DNA from: Lodderomyces elongisporus
Taxonomy: Eukaryota > Ascomycota > Pichiomycetes > Serinales > Debaryomycetaceae
DNA length: 64,000 bases
Assembly (NCBI RefSeq): GCF_030384665.1
Contig: NC_083679.1
Location: 1,093,291-1,157,290 of the forward strand
Direction: 5' to 3'
In this document: positions 9,551-21,227 of the stretch, in pieces
Numbering within the stretch: the first letter of the stretch is position 1
Layout of the letters: each line of letters begins with the position of its first letter
Program-made: the position numbers and the translations under genes
The notes under the pieces: model-generated
Told to the model about the DNA's origin: nothing
Database searches by the model: none
Seen by the model: the letters and a program-made list of their open reading frames with translations, nothing else

Positions 9551-11133
9551 TAAGTTATCTGTAAAGTTAAATACGTTTTAAAGAAGAAGGTAGAGGATTC
9601 TAGAGTTGTAATAGGTCTTTTTTAGTTGTAAACAATTGAAGAATATTAAGGGGGGAAAAAATAAAGGGTTAAGGTGGGATTTTAGAGATAGTGGATCCAA
9701 GTGGGAAATATGTTTTGTAACGAGAGTTAAAAGAGAGAGAGAGAGAGGGGAGGAGTAGTAACCCATTTCTCCTTTTTTTTTTCTTTTATCACTCCATAAT
9801 ACTGTGGAGGTGAAATCACAATAATAAGTGCATGGCACATTAAACACTGTTTCTGTATTTGGTATTATGTGCGGCGTTATAAGACAAAGCGTAATACATT
9901 TGAAGGTATCACGTGCACAACTCTTATCTTTCCGCTTTAAATTTTTAAGTTCTCAACTACTTAATTTTTCAGTTCAATTTGTTGCAAAAAACAAAAATAT
10001 GGGGAAAAACATGAGAACAAAAAACTTTAAAGTGAATTGTAAAAGGGGTAGCAAAATCTTCTTTTTTTTTAAAATACTAATGATAAGTATGAGGGGTAAC
10101 CTAATATTTGAAATATTTGGTTTGTTTCTTTCATGTATGAATTGTACTCATAGAGTGATATGTATACACTCCCCCACTAAAAGAGTCTCGAGTAGATTGA
10201 TTGCTGACAAATGAAATTTCCATTCCATCAATTCTAGCCTACTTTATCTTTTGGTTACCACCTATATAGTTTGCACTGCTTTAATCTTTGTTTTTCTTTT
10301 TTTGAACTGTTGTGCGTGGGTGCGTAGGTGGGTTGGTGCTTGTTTTGGTTTTATAATAAGTTTTTTCTTCTTTTTTTTTTTTTTGATTGATAACTGAGAT
10401 TTGTCGAATAGGGTGTTGCAGATCTTGAAAGACATAGCCGCCAAAATATTTTAGTCTTTTATTTTTATTTTATTTGTTATAAAGAGAAAAAAAGGAGGTG
10501 GGATGTGATGAGTGGATGGAGCGAAAGAGAGTGTGGAAGAGAAGGGAAAGTGAGAAAACAATGTATAACCATAACAAAGTGAAAAAAAAATACTGAATTG
10601 GCAGTGCTTGTACTTCAATGTACATATAATAGTATGGCTACTATATGAAAGTAATTTATAAAAGTTTTAGAGGAGTTATACATATACATTGTGTGTGTAA
10701 ACATTGGTAGAGTTAGTGTTTTAGATAGGTACGGCATAACAAACTACATTTGAATGAAGTTGCGTTTGCAGATCGTATATGCATCCCAATTTGGTGAGAC
10801 AATATACCTCCTATTCTTTTTTATCATATATATATATTTAAGTCTCCTATATATTAATCTTTAATTGGTTGGTCAAAGTTTATTACATCATTAGGTGAAT
10901 CCACTAACAGAAACCATTCTTTTTCTTTTTTTTTTAGATAAAAATCTCAGCCTCGTTTGATTGTTAAAGATAAACAGCAATGAACAATGCAATTTGGTTG
11001 AGAGTAGATAGAGTGGAGAGGGTGGCAAAATTAGCGTATGTTTTTATTCTTTCAAAAGAGGTAGTATTTGCTGTTTTTTTCTATATATATTATACATTAT
11101 ATATATATATATGTATACTGTAGTATACTTTAC

Positions 11134-11147
11134 GTAAGCGGATACTA
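11134..11147 (+). promoter_or_regulatory. Duplicated 14-mer GTAAGCGGATACTA, copy 1
   Basis: GTAAGCGGATACTA occurs here and again, identically, at 11375-11388. A related GCGGATAT occurs at 12482. CGG is the half-site bound by Zn2Cys6 proteins, and the downstream gene encodes one. Autoregulation is possible but only inferred. Confidence 0.35.
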
Positions 11148-11374
11148 TTTCCTATTTAGTCAATAAGTGCGAAGCTTTCTTGTGTTTACGGAGTTAGATC
11201 CCTGTTGAGCAAACAATATTCTCAATTCTTTTTTATTCTTTTTTATTTATTTATTTTTATTTCTTGTAAATTTTGGATGAGGATGATGAGGGGACAATAA
11301 TAATGATGATGATGATGATGATGAAGGTGGTGAATGTGCAAAAAGTGGAAAGTATCATCGTACATTGCAGATTA

Positions 11375-11388
11375 GTAAGCGGATACTA
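11375..11388 (+). promoter_or_regulatory. Duplicated 14-mer GTAAGCGGATACTA, copy 2
   Basis: This is an exact second copy of the 14-mer at 11134-11147, in the same orientation and 241 bp away, inside the long upstream region of the zinc-cluster gene. Confidence 0.35.
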
Positions 11389-14300
11389 ATACAACAAAGA
11401 CCACAAAGAAAAAACACACACACTCACACACAAAAAAAGAAAAAAAAGAAGAACAGGAAGAAAGAAGATAGAGCAAGGTTCTAGAGCAACAAATATTATT
11501 TGCAGTTGTTGTGTTTGAACGATACTTATACTCACCACTCTTTGTCTCTGTCTTTGTCTCTATCTCTTTGCAATATACATATTGAAATATATTTAATAAG
11601 CGGCTGGCGTTCACATGCAAAGTCTATGTATTCAAAGAATAATAGCCATAGTAGTAGCTACCCCTCCCACCTCTGTAGTCTACTAGCCATACGTGTTAAC
11701 AAAACTGGAGAAATAGACCAAACTGAATGACGTTTGGAAACTTTTTTCTTGAGTGATTTCACATAGACATAGGCACATAGTAGGCACATAGACACACACA
11801 CGAGAGAGAGACAGAGAGAGACGAGATGGTAAATCTCTCAACTTTATTTGTCTTTATGCTTAAATGGAAACATCGGATTAATACAAAATGTGACCCAAAG
11901 AAAGAAAACAAACTTAACTTAACTGCACTTAACTTATGCACTCTTTTCCCTCTCTCTTTCAAAACTTCTTTGTTCTTTTTTTTTTTTAAAAAAGGAAGAT
12001 TAAAGTGTCTGTTTTGGCTAAATGTTTCTTATTCACGCTTCGTGTAAAGTTTAAGTGAACAATGCCAAAACGAATAAATAAATAAAAAACATAAACATTG
12101 ATGACTAATTGTTTGTTGTTGTTGTTATTGAATCTTCTTTTTCAAACAATTGTTTCTTCATTAAAACCTAATGGTGACAAGGCTGTGTCTGTGTGTGAAC
12201 ATATATGTTCAATGATTGTGAAGTAATAGTTCCTATTGTTTGTTTCTCTTCTAAATAGTATAGTCCATATTTTCACAAACAATTAGTCATACTTTGTTTA
12301 CGTATCCTCTAATCTTAAATATTCATTCGTTAAAAGGAGGTGGGGTGGGGGGTTTAGTTGAGAGGATGGTAAAAAGGGGGAACTGTAACCATTTAGAGTT
12401 TGAGTGGCGAAAAATTACCTTTAAACGTTAATTAAATGAACGAACAAATTTTTTTTTATTTCAATATTGAAAATGATGGGAGCGGATATTATACACAATT
12501 GGCTAATTTTTTTGTTCCTGAACCAGCCGATGGTTGAAAGAAGCCACAGATATTATACAGTTAATGGAATGTTCTTAAACCCATTTAAGTTTTTGTTTTT
12601 GTTTTTCTTGTTTTATCTAATCTTTGTTATTCAAATACAAGAATTCACACTCTCCTTTTACAAAAATACTAGAACCCAATTGACTTGCAAAATAAGAAAA
12701 CAACAAGAATAAATGGAATCGGGCAAATATGTTTCAGTGTTCGGATAAAGAACTGTATTTTTTTTCTTTTCCCATTACAGCCGCGTACAAAAAATAGAGA
12801 GAAGTGGGCGTTCTACTGCGGTGAAAAAAAACAGAGCTCAAAAGTATATAGTAATATATAATTCTTATGTAACTAATAGTAGATATCGTTTAACAAAACA
12901 GTAGCAGTTTCAATTTACATCATCAATGCAAGGCTAGAATGTTGGGCTAATAAAACTCCACTAAAAAGAAAAAAAGGAAAAGAGGGGCTGTGATTATTTG
13001 TTACATTATATTTTGGTTCTTCTTGTTGTTCTTGTTGTTTAACTTTTATGGTGGATAAACAGCGATAAGCAAAAGTGTATTGAACAACAAGAAAGGAAAG
13101 CAAAGAAACAAAAAAAAAAGAAAAGAGCCTTTTAACGATATGGTCATACGGCGTTTTCTCTTCAACTTCTTCTTCAACAACAAAAACAACTTCTTTTTCT
13201 TCTTCTTCGTACTCTTTCTTTTTTCGTTCTTTTTCAATTCAAGGTTTAATCTTTCAACAGATCAAAACATTGCAATTTTGTTCTAGTCTCGTATCTCATA
13301 TAAAATAATATAAATAAAATATAAAGTATAAAAAATAAAATTAAGGTCTACTCGTTATTTGTTTCTGATTCTATTTTTGTATACACACACACAAAATATA
13401 CAATTGATGACCCTCCCCCTTCTCTCTTCTTAGTAGTACCTCTCTATTGTATTCCTCCATCTATATACATATATACAAAAGGAAGTATCACAACCATTGG
13501 AAATTAGACTGTTCCTATTGTTCTCTTGCAAAAGCACTGTTGGTTAATTATCCAACCAACAGAATGTGAAAAATTGGAAAATTGAATACAAAAAGTTAAA
13601 GTATGCGGAATTTTCTTTGCAAAGCCAACTTCTAGTCCTATATACTATATGCAGTCTCACACCGGTTTTCATCTTCTCTCTTTATTCTTTGGCGCACACA
13701 CACAAGGACACACATACAAACAAACATACAAATACACATTTACTCTCACTCTTTCACTATTTCACTCAATTTCATTCATCTTCACTATCACTATCAACAT
13801 CAACTTCAACATCCACTTCTTCCATTCCCAATTACCTGATAATAATGATGCAATCATGCACCAACAACTAAACAAGGTTTTAAAAAACAAAAACAGTGTG
13901 CTCTTATTTGTTTATTCCTCTTCTTTCTTTCTTTCTTTGTCTCTCCATTCATGCGATTAGTAAGAAATGGTTAAAATAGCATTAGTCAATAGTACATTTG
14001 TTTAGTACACGCTGCAAATTTCAATCTTTAGTAGTAATGTACTTTGGAAACAGCTACCTCTAATAAAATTTTTAAACCTCCATACAGTTTCTTTTTCAAA
14101 GAAATAGAAGAACTTAAGAACCAGTCCCTCTCTCTCATCTGCAAGAGGGTAAATTATTCACCCAACAGCCAAACAACTCAAGAGAGTATTTTGACAATAA
14201 GCAAAGAGAAAGAGAGAGAGAGAGACAAAAGAACATAAAGAACAAAAGGGTTATAATTACAAGTAAATCGTACATCTCAAAGTCCCACATACATACATAC

Positions 14301-14772
14301 ATGTGTATCTATATATACATATATAGTTAGTTAGTTAGCTAGTTCTATAAAGCTTCTATATAAACAGATGCAATTTGCCATCACAGAATATTCAGTTTCC
14401 TATTTCTAATATTTCTAATTTTGCTTACCCATACCATCCTTATTTCGAAACTCCAACTATTTGTGGTACATTGTCACTGTTTATCTTGAGACATTTGCTA
14501 CTCCACACATATTCCGTACAAGACTTCATCTCCCCCTTTATTTTTTTATTTCATTTCATTTTTTTTTAATTTTTAATTTCCCCCTTCTTCCTCATCTTCT
14601 AAATTTTTTTGAAGAAGTTGAATATTCTATCATACTTAGTCAATCCATTCTACACATACACTCAATATCCATCTTCAACCCCCGTTCATCGTTCATCGTT
14701 CATCGTTCACATCACTCATCTGCTTATATTTATTATTTGTTATTAATATCGCCAAGATAATTACCTAGCAAG

Positions 14773-17700
14773 ATGGGTAAAGTGCGAAGTAGACCATCCA
14801 AGGTTTGTGACTTTTGTAAACGAAGAAAAGTAAAGTGTGATCTAGGCAACCCATGCTCCACTTGCGTCAAATACAAAAAGAGCCCATGTGTCTATACAGA
14901 GACTGTAGAAGGAGAGATAAACGGATTTATCAAATCACCACAAGACCAGAGTAATAAATACCAGCCACAACAACCACAGCAGCCACTTCCCAATGTGTAC
15001 CCATCGCGCTACTCAAGCAGCTCCTCACTCTCTACTTCCAACGGCACCTTATACTCATCCACTAGAGACTCATTCTCATCAAGCAACTCAAGTAATTCGC
15101 TAGAGTACCCAAACATTCCAAACACAAGAAATGTCATGTCTCTCCCCACAATCCATGACGCATCAAACTCACATTCCAATGCAAATTCTAACATAGAGTT
15201 GGTGCAAGACGAATTGGTATTGCTCAAACAAAAGTTGAGCAATTTAGAACAACAATTGACAGTGCAACAACAACAACAATTGCAAGCATTGTTTCCATAC
15301 CAAAATCAACAAACTGTAGAAAGCCAGTCCAATCAACAAAGCCAACTAAACTCGCCAAATCTTTTACAAGGATATTCTCAACAGAGAAATATAGAACTTG
15401 GCAACACTGTGAATAATGGAAGTAGTACAAAAACCCCTGGATGTCCATTGCAAGGATACTTTACAAACGATTCAACAGCTGCATCATCACAAAAAACAAG
15501 AGAGATTGGTGAAGATGTAGGTCCCATTGAACTCAAATCCTTACTCGGATTCAACCCTATAGACTCACCCAACGACAAGATCAATTTCCACGATGGATAC
15601 AACCCGTCAAAAGATAGAGAACCAACACGCAGAAAACATTTGGGCCCATTGGCATGGAAAACTTTACTCAAAATAGACAATGCCATGGTTCCAGTATGGG
15701 CACACATGGCCAATATCAAAAACAGATATAGGACTCGCGGGTTTATGCCCCACGCCGAAGATGGCGCAACCCAAGCAGAAAAGAACTTTTCCGAAAAGGT
15801 TTATAACGACGAATGCGAAGGGGAAGTAAGACCATTTAGAGAAACCGTTACCAAACCAGTGACTTCGAACCCATCGAAATTACTCATCACACAAGAACAA
15901 CTACACGAAAAAGCACTTTGTCTTGGTCTTTCTTTTTACCAAGGTGGTTTAGACGCAGAAATGGAGTTGGTGGAAAAGATTAGACTTGTTTTACCAAAAC
16001 AAAAAGTCATTTGGAAATTATACAATCGATTCTTTACCCACTTGTACGCTGCGCTCCCATTATTGGATGAAGTTGAATTAAAGACACAATTGGAAAAATT
16101 AATTGGGCCCGAGGATTACAAAGAAACAAAAGTAACTGTTCACGTTGAGAAAAAATTGGACTTTGCTTACTTGGGCATACTCTTGATTGTCCTTCGATTT
16201 AGTTACATCTCGTTGTTCAGTCACGATTCAACAATAAACGAAATCAATTTCCAAACCCATGACCCATCACCAAAAGCCCAGCTTGTAAAGTTTTTGTTGA
16301 ATAACCCAATTGATATTGACGTGATTGATGTTGCTCAACTGTGCTTGGACCAATTCAATATTATGCGCACACCAAGCTTGACCTTGATGCAATTGGCATT
16401 AATGACTAGAGTATACCACCTGTATGCTCCTGAAGATGGAGACGGTATGGATGGTGGCGATGCACAAATATTCAATGCTAGTTTAATTCAAATGGCAAAA
16501 CTGATTGGCTTACACCGGGACCCAGACAATTTCCAAGAGAATTATTACGATGAAAGAACCAATCACTTGGGACGCAAAATATGGTACTACTTGTTAATAA
16601 TGGATATGAATCATGCAATGGCCAATGGAACTTCATTAATGGTGGATATAGATGAGTTTGATACTAAGCATCCAACTTATTCACCAGGAAACGAAAATGT
16701 TATTGATGTAGAACTGGAAAAGATTGCATGTTCATGTTTCCCAGATTTCCACATTGTATATGGCCAAATGAGTACGATATTCAAGATGATTTCGAAAGTT
16801 CGGGGCTCGGTCAGTATGACAGAGCTTGTTAAGAGCGTTAATTCAATGGAGATTCATTTCAGAGAAAAATATGGATCATTGGGCCACAACTACAATATGT
16901 CTTCATCTTCCAAGAATACCATGCCAGATGCAATTAGACTCAAGATATTTTTCCAGGGCGGGTTTTTCTTGGTGTCAATGTACCTTCACATTTTCAACTA
17001 TTACGAGAAAAAGAATAATCTTCAATTAGCTTATTATTATATCAAAAAAATGTTGGCTGTCGTTATTGACGAAATGATGCCATGTTTCAGTTGTTGTGTG
17101 AGTCATAAACAAAATATGTTTAGAAACTCGATCGATTTGATTGCCACGCCAAGTTTTGAAATGGTGGCGCATAAGTCAATGGTTGTTATTCTTGGCATCT
17201 TTTTGAGACTCAAATTTTTCACACATTCAATGGAAAAAGGTCCTGACCACTCGATCAAGATGAAATCTTATGAGACACAGGATGTCAAGTATCAAACACA
17301 TTTCCAGAAACTACTTAATGTTACTGATTTGCTAATGAAATGTTGGGAAGTTTATAGAGATGGGTTGCGCAGGTTATCACAACGGTATTATTACGCTTGG
17401 GTTGTTACCAAGGCACAGCAGTTTTTGAAAATCTTGCTTAATGACGACTACTTGTCGACTTATAAGCCAACATTGATACTCCCACCGTTTACCACTGGAA
17501 TGTTGACAAAATTGGAAGAGTTGGCAGAAACTTCGTTAGCAAGAATACAACAACTGAAAAAGGCAAGCAAGAATGGGAGGAGAGCAGATGCGGAAGATAC
17601 TGATGGCAATGGCAATTTGAATGTGAGTGGTAATAACTATTCCGCTATGGCGGGTACTAATTCCGATATGAGCACCGATGACATTTCAATTAATCATAAA

Positions 17701-18120
17701 AACTCTGTTGGTTCAACCTCGAGTGCTGAGGAGTACAAACCCAATGAACAAATTGATAGTATATGGCTACAAATGATGAATATGAAGAATGATGACCCAA
17801 CAAACAAATTTTATGGTAATTCCAATACAGGAGAGATGATGAACAACCCATTAACGGCCCAAACACCTAGTTTTCTTGCTCAAAATATGGATGGTTCGGG
17901 TGTTGGATTTAGTCCTGGGATCGGATTGTCACAGTATTCTTTTGGTTCACAGGGTGTAATGAATTCTGGAATTGCAGCTGGAGGCAATAATGGGGTTAGT
18001 GGGTTTGGTGGAGGTGGTGTTAGTGGTGGTGGTTACAATTTTTCTTCAATTTTTGATACCAACAGTGTGAATATGTTTGAGAACTTCCCCATTGATGAGT
18101 TTTTCAAAGATTTGTCTTGA
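14773..18120 (+). CDS. ZCF29: Zn(II)2Cys6 transcription factor, probably Zcf29
   Basis: The 1115-residue protein starts with a Zn2Cys6 binuclear cluster: Cys12, 15, 22, 28, 31 and 39 (CX2CX6CX5CX2CX7C), with the basic segment KRRKVKC. A Ser/Asn/Gln-rich linker follows. A coiled-coil stretch around 142-175 (LVLLKQKLSNLEQQL, then poly-Gln) probably mediates dimerisation. The centre (about 290-900) holds the fungal middle homology region, including LGPLAWKTLL and FFTHLYAALPLLDEVEL. The C-terminus is Gly/Asn-rich and ends in an acidic-aromatic segment (MFENFPIDEFFKDLS) that looks like an activation domain. The name ZCF29 rests on remembered synteny with C. albicans, where it lies near PDI1 and DFR1; family membership alone is certain. 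Its targets are unknown from the sequence. Confidence 0.75.
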   Translation: MGKVRSRPSKVCDFCKRRKVKCDLGNPCSTCVKYKKSPCVYTETVEGEINGFIKSPQDQSNKYQPQQPQQPLPNVYPSRYSSSSSLSTSNGTLYSSTRDSFSSSNSSNSLEYPNIPNTRNVMSLPTIHDASNSHSNANSNIELVQDELVLLKQKLSNLEQQLTVQQQQQLQALFPYQNQQTVESQSNQQSQLNSPNLLQGYSQQRNIELGNTVNNGSSTKTPGCPLQGYFTNDSTAASSQKTREIGEDVGPIELKSLLGFNPIDSPNDKINFHDGYNPSKDREPTRRKHLGPLAWKTLLKIDNAMVPVWAHMANIKNRYRTRGFMPHAEDGATQAEKNFSEKVYNDECEGEVRPFRETVTKPVTSNPSKLLITQEQLHEKALCLGLSFYQGGLDAEMELVEKIRLVLPKQKVIWKLYNRFFTHLYAALPLLDEVELKTQLEKLIGPEDYKETKVTVHVEKKLDFAYLGILLIVLRFSYISLFSHDSTINEINFQTHDPSPKAQLVKFLLNNPIDIDVIDVAQLCLDQFNIMRTPSLTLMQLALMTRVYHLYAPEDGDGMDGGDAQIFNASLIQMAKLIGLHRDPDNFQENYYDERTNHLGRKIWYYLLIMDMNHAMANGTSLMVDIDEFDTKHPTYSPGNENVIDVELEKIACSCFPDFHIVYGQMSTIFKMISKVRGSVSMTELVKSVNSMEIHFREKYGSLGHNYNMSSSSKNTMPDAIRLKIFFQGGFFLVSMYLHIFNYYEKKNNLQLAYYYIKKMLAVVIDEMMPCFSCCVSHKQNMFRNSIDLIATPSFEMVAHKSMVVILGIFLRLKFFTHSMEKGPDHSIKMKSYETQDVKYQTHFQKLLNVTDLLMKCWEVYRDGLRRLSQRYYYAWVVTKAQQFLKILLNDDYLSTYKPTLILPPFTTGMLTKLEELAETSLARIQQLKKASKNGRRADAEDTDGNGNLNVSGNNYSAMAGTNSDMSTDDISINHKNSVGSTSSAEEYKPNEQIDSIWLQMMNMKNDDPTNKFYGNSNTGEMMNNPLTAQTPSFLAQNMDGSGVGFSPGIGLSQYSFGSQGVMNSGIAAGGNNGVSGFGGGGVSGGGYNFSSIFDTNSVNMFENFPIDEFFKDLS

Positions 18121-18468
18121 TTATGGTTGTGTGGTTGTGATTTGAAGTATTATTCTTTTTCTTTTTCTTTCAATTCTAAGTGAGATTGCATTTTGCGCCT
18201 TTTGATAATTTGTGTGCTACTATAGAAGGAACGTTACACATTTGCTTGTGTGTCTGTGTGTGTGTGCTTTCTTTTTATTTATTTTAACCTTTTTTTTTAT
18301 TTCCTTGATGATGATAATGATGATTATACGCTTTTACATCAAATTTGTATGTATTTATATTTATTTATCTATATATATATATATATAGTTTATGATAACT
18401 CATGTAAATAGAAAACGTGTGTTTTTAGTTTTAGTATATTACAATATGTTAGTGTACACACTTTAGCT
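18121..18468. other. Convergent 3' intergenic region
   Basis: These 348 bp lie between two converging genes. They contain T-rich blocks, a TG run near 18250 and a TATATATATA stretch near 18370-18388, all suitable for 3'-end formation. No gene was seen. Confidence 0.5.
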
Positions 18469-19284
18469 TTAGAGTACTTCGTATATATCGATTCGGTCGC
18501 CTTTAACTTGTAGTAATGTATGAGTTTTTCCACCTTGTAGACTAAGGATATGCCATTTTGTCTTGAGTAGTGCTGAGGAAATCACATTCAGTAGAGTGTA
18601 CCTAGTAAAATAATTTGTTTCCAATTCGTCATCTTGATTTAGGATTCTCATTTGATCAAAGTTGGTAGATAATGTCAACAATTCGTATCTTTCAAAGATA
18701 TCAAGCAGGCTACAATCGGGTATTTTCGCTGTGCTTTTCTCAGAGTGAATTGTACCGTTTTGATCACTGATTCTTGTACTCGTTGATGCATTGGAGTATA
18801 TTGATACTTTTGCAGTGGAAAACAATGTCTTGATGATATATTCCAATTCCAAAATAGTTGGTTGGCATTTGATTTCGAATCTGTATCGTGCATGATAGTT
18901 CCCTCCATGCCCTACCTTTGCGTGTTGTAGTTTGCGTATTGTGCCCTTATTTCGGCTTTGCAAATTGGGACATTTTTGGAATGAGGCTTGATCGAGGTTT
19001 ATAGTAATTGTATCTTTGTTGAGTAATAAAGTATTTTGAAACTCGGGTAGTTCTGGTGTTTGATCAGTGGGAATAGCTTTTATGCATACATCTTCGAGGT
19101 GTTTCTCTTGAATGATGTTGTAAAGATCCGAGGTTTCAAAAGTGTGAAATGATGCAGATGGTAGTGATATGTTTGATTCTGGGTCTGTAATGATGTGTAC
19201 TGTTTCGTAGAAGGGATGTTTTGTAATGGCTTTGGCAACCAGTGCAGAGTTATTGCTCTGCAAGCTTCTAAATTGTAGTGGCAT
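18469..19284 (-). CDS. Hypothetical protein, 271 residues
   Basis: The uninterrupted 271-codon frame has normal mixed composition and is unlike the simple-sequence frames around it, so it is probably a real gene. The start is the ATG at 19284; the frame also extends one codon to a TTG. I do not recognise the family. The N-terminus (PLQFRSLQSNNSALVAKAI) could be a weak mitochondrial presequence, but it is not strongly basic. There are no obvious membrane segments or catalytic motifs. Notable stretches are a basic centre (NKGTIRKLQHAKVGHGG) and a hydrophobic C-terminal part ending in VKGDRIDIYEVL. It is convergent with the zinc-cluster gene and divergent from the flavoprotein gene at 21228. Confidence 0.65.
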   Translation of the reverse strand: MPLQFRSLQSNNSALVAKAITKHPFYETVHIITDPESNISLPSASFHTFETSDLYNIIQEKHLEDVCIKAIPTDQTPELPEFQNTLLLNKDTITINLDQASFQKCPNLQSRNKGTIRKLQHAKVGHGGNYHARYRFEIKCQPTILELEYIIKTLFSTAKVSIYSNASTSTRISDQNGTIHSEKSTAKIPDCSLLDIFERYELLTLSTNFDQMRILNQDDELETNYFTRYTLLNVISSALLKTKWHILSLQGGKTHTLLQVKGDRIDIYEVL

Positions 19285-20320
19285 CAAAACGTAGGATTTG
19301 TATGAAATTGTGTATATAGAATGTGGATGAAGTGGTGATAGATGGATGGATGGGATGGAGATTCAAAATGAACTTATGAGTTTAACATCCTAAGCCGCAT
19401 GTCGTGTTATAGAGTTTTATTTCGAAACAATCTGAGTATGAAAAGAAAAAAAAAAGAAGACAAAAAAAAAAAAAGAGAAGAGTTGATACTTTAGGTGCGA
19501 GGTTCGGGTGCAAGAATAAAGGACGGGGATAACGCGAATATTCTTGTATCTCCGCTGTGGCTGCGTAATACACCAACTCACGCCAACAAGCAAACTCAAA
19601 AAAAAAAAAACAAAACCAAACAACTCTACTCACACTTGTATACAAGATACCCCGTCTGCACCGAATTTAAATGACGTTGCAATTTCTTAATATGCAAAAT
19701 GCTTTTCACACCCATTTGTTCAATGTAGTGTGACAGCAAATTGAATATTTGTGTATATTGTGCCGCGGTTAGTCTCTTTGTTAAAGAAAAGGGTCAAAAA
19801 AAAACCAACGAGTCTAGGTCACTCTCAGATACTCTGAAAGGTGTACTTAGAGTATTTGGTGTACACTTCTAGAGCTTTTAAAGTACATGTTACACATGAC
19901 AATATATCACATATGAAGTGCACGTGGGGTAGGTCCAAGTAGAGGGCAATTAACCACAACGCATTTTTGTTATTCAACACTTTATAGGACAAAAAGAAAA
20001 AAAACAGGAGGAAAGGCTAACCAAAAAAAACTTTTTTTTTCCTCTTTCTCTTTTTAATTTTCATTTTCTACAATTGAAGACGAGATGATGAGAAAGACTC
20101 GGGAATGGCCTAGCCAACAAGAGATCAGTTGTATCATCTTAATAATATTAAGTAGATTGCTATGTGGTATTGTAGTATATTGCGTTAATATCACGAGTGA
20201 GCAACCAATAACAAGACTATATTTATATATATGGGTTCAGTTAAGTTGCAAATAGTTCATGATCCAGTAATCGTTGTATATAGCTTGCTTCTTACTCCAA
20301 AATCTTTTATAGTCACACAT

Positions 20321-20350
20321 ACTTACACTTACACTTACACTTACACTTAC
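20321..20350 (+). repeat. ACTTAC hexamer repeat, 5 copies
   Basis: Five exact tandem copies of ACTTAC occupy 30 bp of intergenic DNA. Confidence 0.9.
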
Positions 20351-20415
20351 TCTTTCTCCATCCATGTTTTAAATTTTATTCTTTTCTCTTTTCTTTTGTG
20401 TGTGGATTCGGTTCT

Positions 20416-20429
20416 GGGGGGGGGGGGGG
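20416..20429 (+). repeat. G14 homopolymer
   Basis: An uninterrupted run of 14 G is striking in this AT-rich sequence. Its exact length is prone to sequencing error. Confidence 0.85.
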
Positions 20430-21227
20430 AGAGCATCGCGTGCGCATTGTTTTGCTCCGTGTTCTGAAAACAAAACTTCGACCAAGCACTACCAGTTCCG
20501 ATCTATTCCTTTGCCTCGCATTGTACTTTGCACTGTATTCTCTCATCCCTCCCCCCATCGCATGGAAATTTAAGGAAGCAAAAGAAAAGAAAAGAAAAAA
20601 AAATATAAAAATATAAAAATATAAATTATAAATTATAAATTATTATTGTTATTATATTTTTTCAAAAAGAACAATAGGAATTGTGAGAAGGTGGAAAAAG
20701 GAGATGCACCGTTTATATTAATTAAAATAAGCAAATCGACACGGATCAGTAGGGCCGAGTTTTGCTACAAAACAATTTCAGAACGTAGCATATATACCCA
20801 TCAACTCTTGTATTAAATCAAAGAAAAAAAAAAGGAGGGAGTTGAGTTATTTCAAGTTCTTTCTTCTCTTCCTTTTCCACATTGTTAATTTGAAGAGTAG
20901 TTGACAAGTCAACACCGTATTCATCAAAATTAACCAAAATTAGAAAGTAAAAAGAAAATCAATACTATTTTGTTGATATTAAGAGGGGAAGTGCACTATA
21001 GTCAATCAGCATCGCTTACACACCTAATCACACAAATCCACACACACACTCAAAGCTACATTCATACATACTCAAATACATACCTACATACATACAAATA
21101 TAGGAACAAACACACTTTTGTTTTCTAAATTTGTTTTTAAATTATTTCATTTCTATTTGCACCAACGTTGAGGTCGATTGCTACACTATTGAGACCCAAG
21201 CTAGCTAATAGGACGAGCAATAATAAA

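Larger units (their letters stand above)
9551..14772. promoter_or_regulatory. 5.2-kb gene-free region between GID7 and the zinc-cluster gene
   Basis: No convincing gene was found on either strand over 5.2 kb. Open frames are short and simple-sequence rich. Contents include poly(T)/poly(A) runs, TATATA clusters (about 11080-11115), an ATG/GAT trinucleotide run (about 11296-11325), TC-rich tracts, and a duplicated 14-mer containing a CGG triplet (11134 and 11375). Because the flanking genes are divergent and GID7 should need only a short promoter, most of this is likely upstream control DNA and/or a long 5' leader of the regulator at 14773. An unannotated non-coding RNA cannot be excluded. Confidence 0.55.
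19285..21227. other. 1.9-kb divergent intergenic region
   Basis: No gene was recognised. The region contains poly(A/T) runs, a hexamer repeat (20321-20350), a G14 run (20416-20429), an A/T-rich block of repeated ATATAAA and TAAATTA units near 20600-20645, and CA-rich leader-like DNA just before 21168. Confidence 0.5.

Noticed and set aside
9828..10214. 128-codon frame in the GID7/ZCF29 gap
   Set aside because: Low-complexity, A/T-driven composition with no family resemblance. It overlaps the upstream DNA of GID7.
11281..11330. GAT/ATG trinucleotide run as a coding acidic tract
   Set aside because: Frames across it are short and interrupted; it is a simple repeat only.
12467..12712. Small hydrophobic frame with a possible membrane segment in the ZCF29 upstream region
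   Set aside because: Hydrophobicity comes from TTT/CTT runs, and it opens at TTG with no supporting motif.
19838..19875. Two GGTGTAC words resembling part of the telomere core
   Set aside because: Isolated short matches without the GGATG half or any 24-bp periodicity.
20080..20150. Possible C/D-box snoRNA (GATGATGA near 20083)
   Set aside because: No matching D box (CTGA) or terminal stem at a suitable distance.
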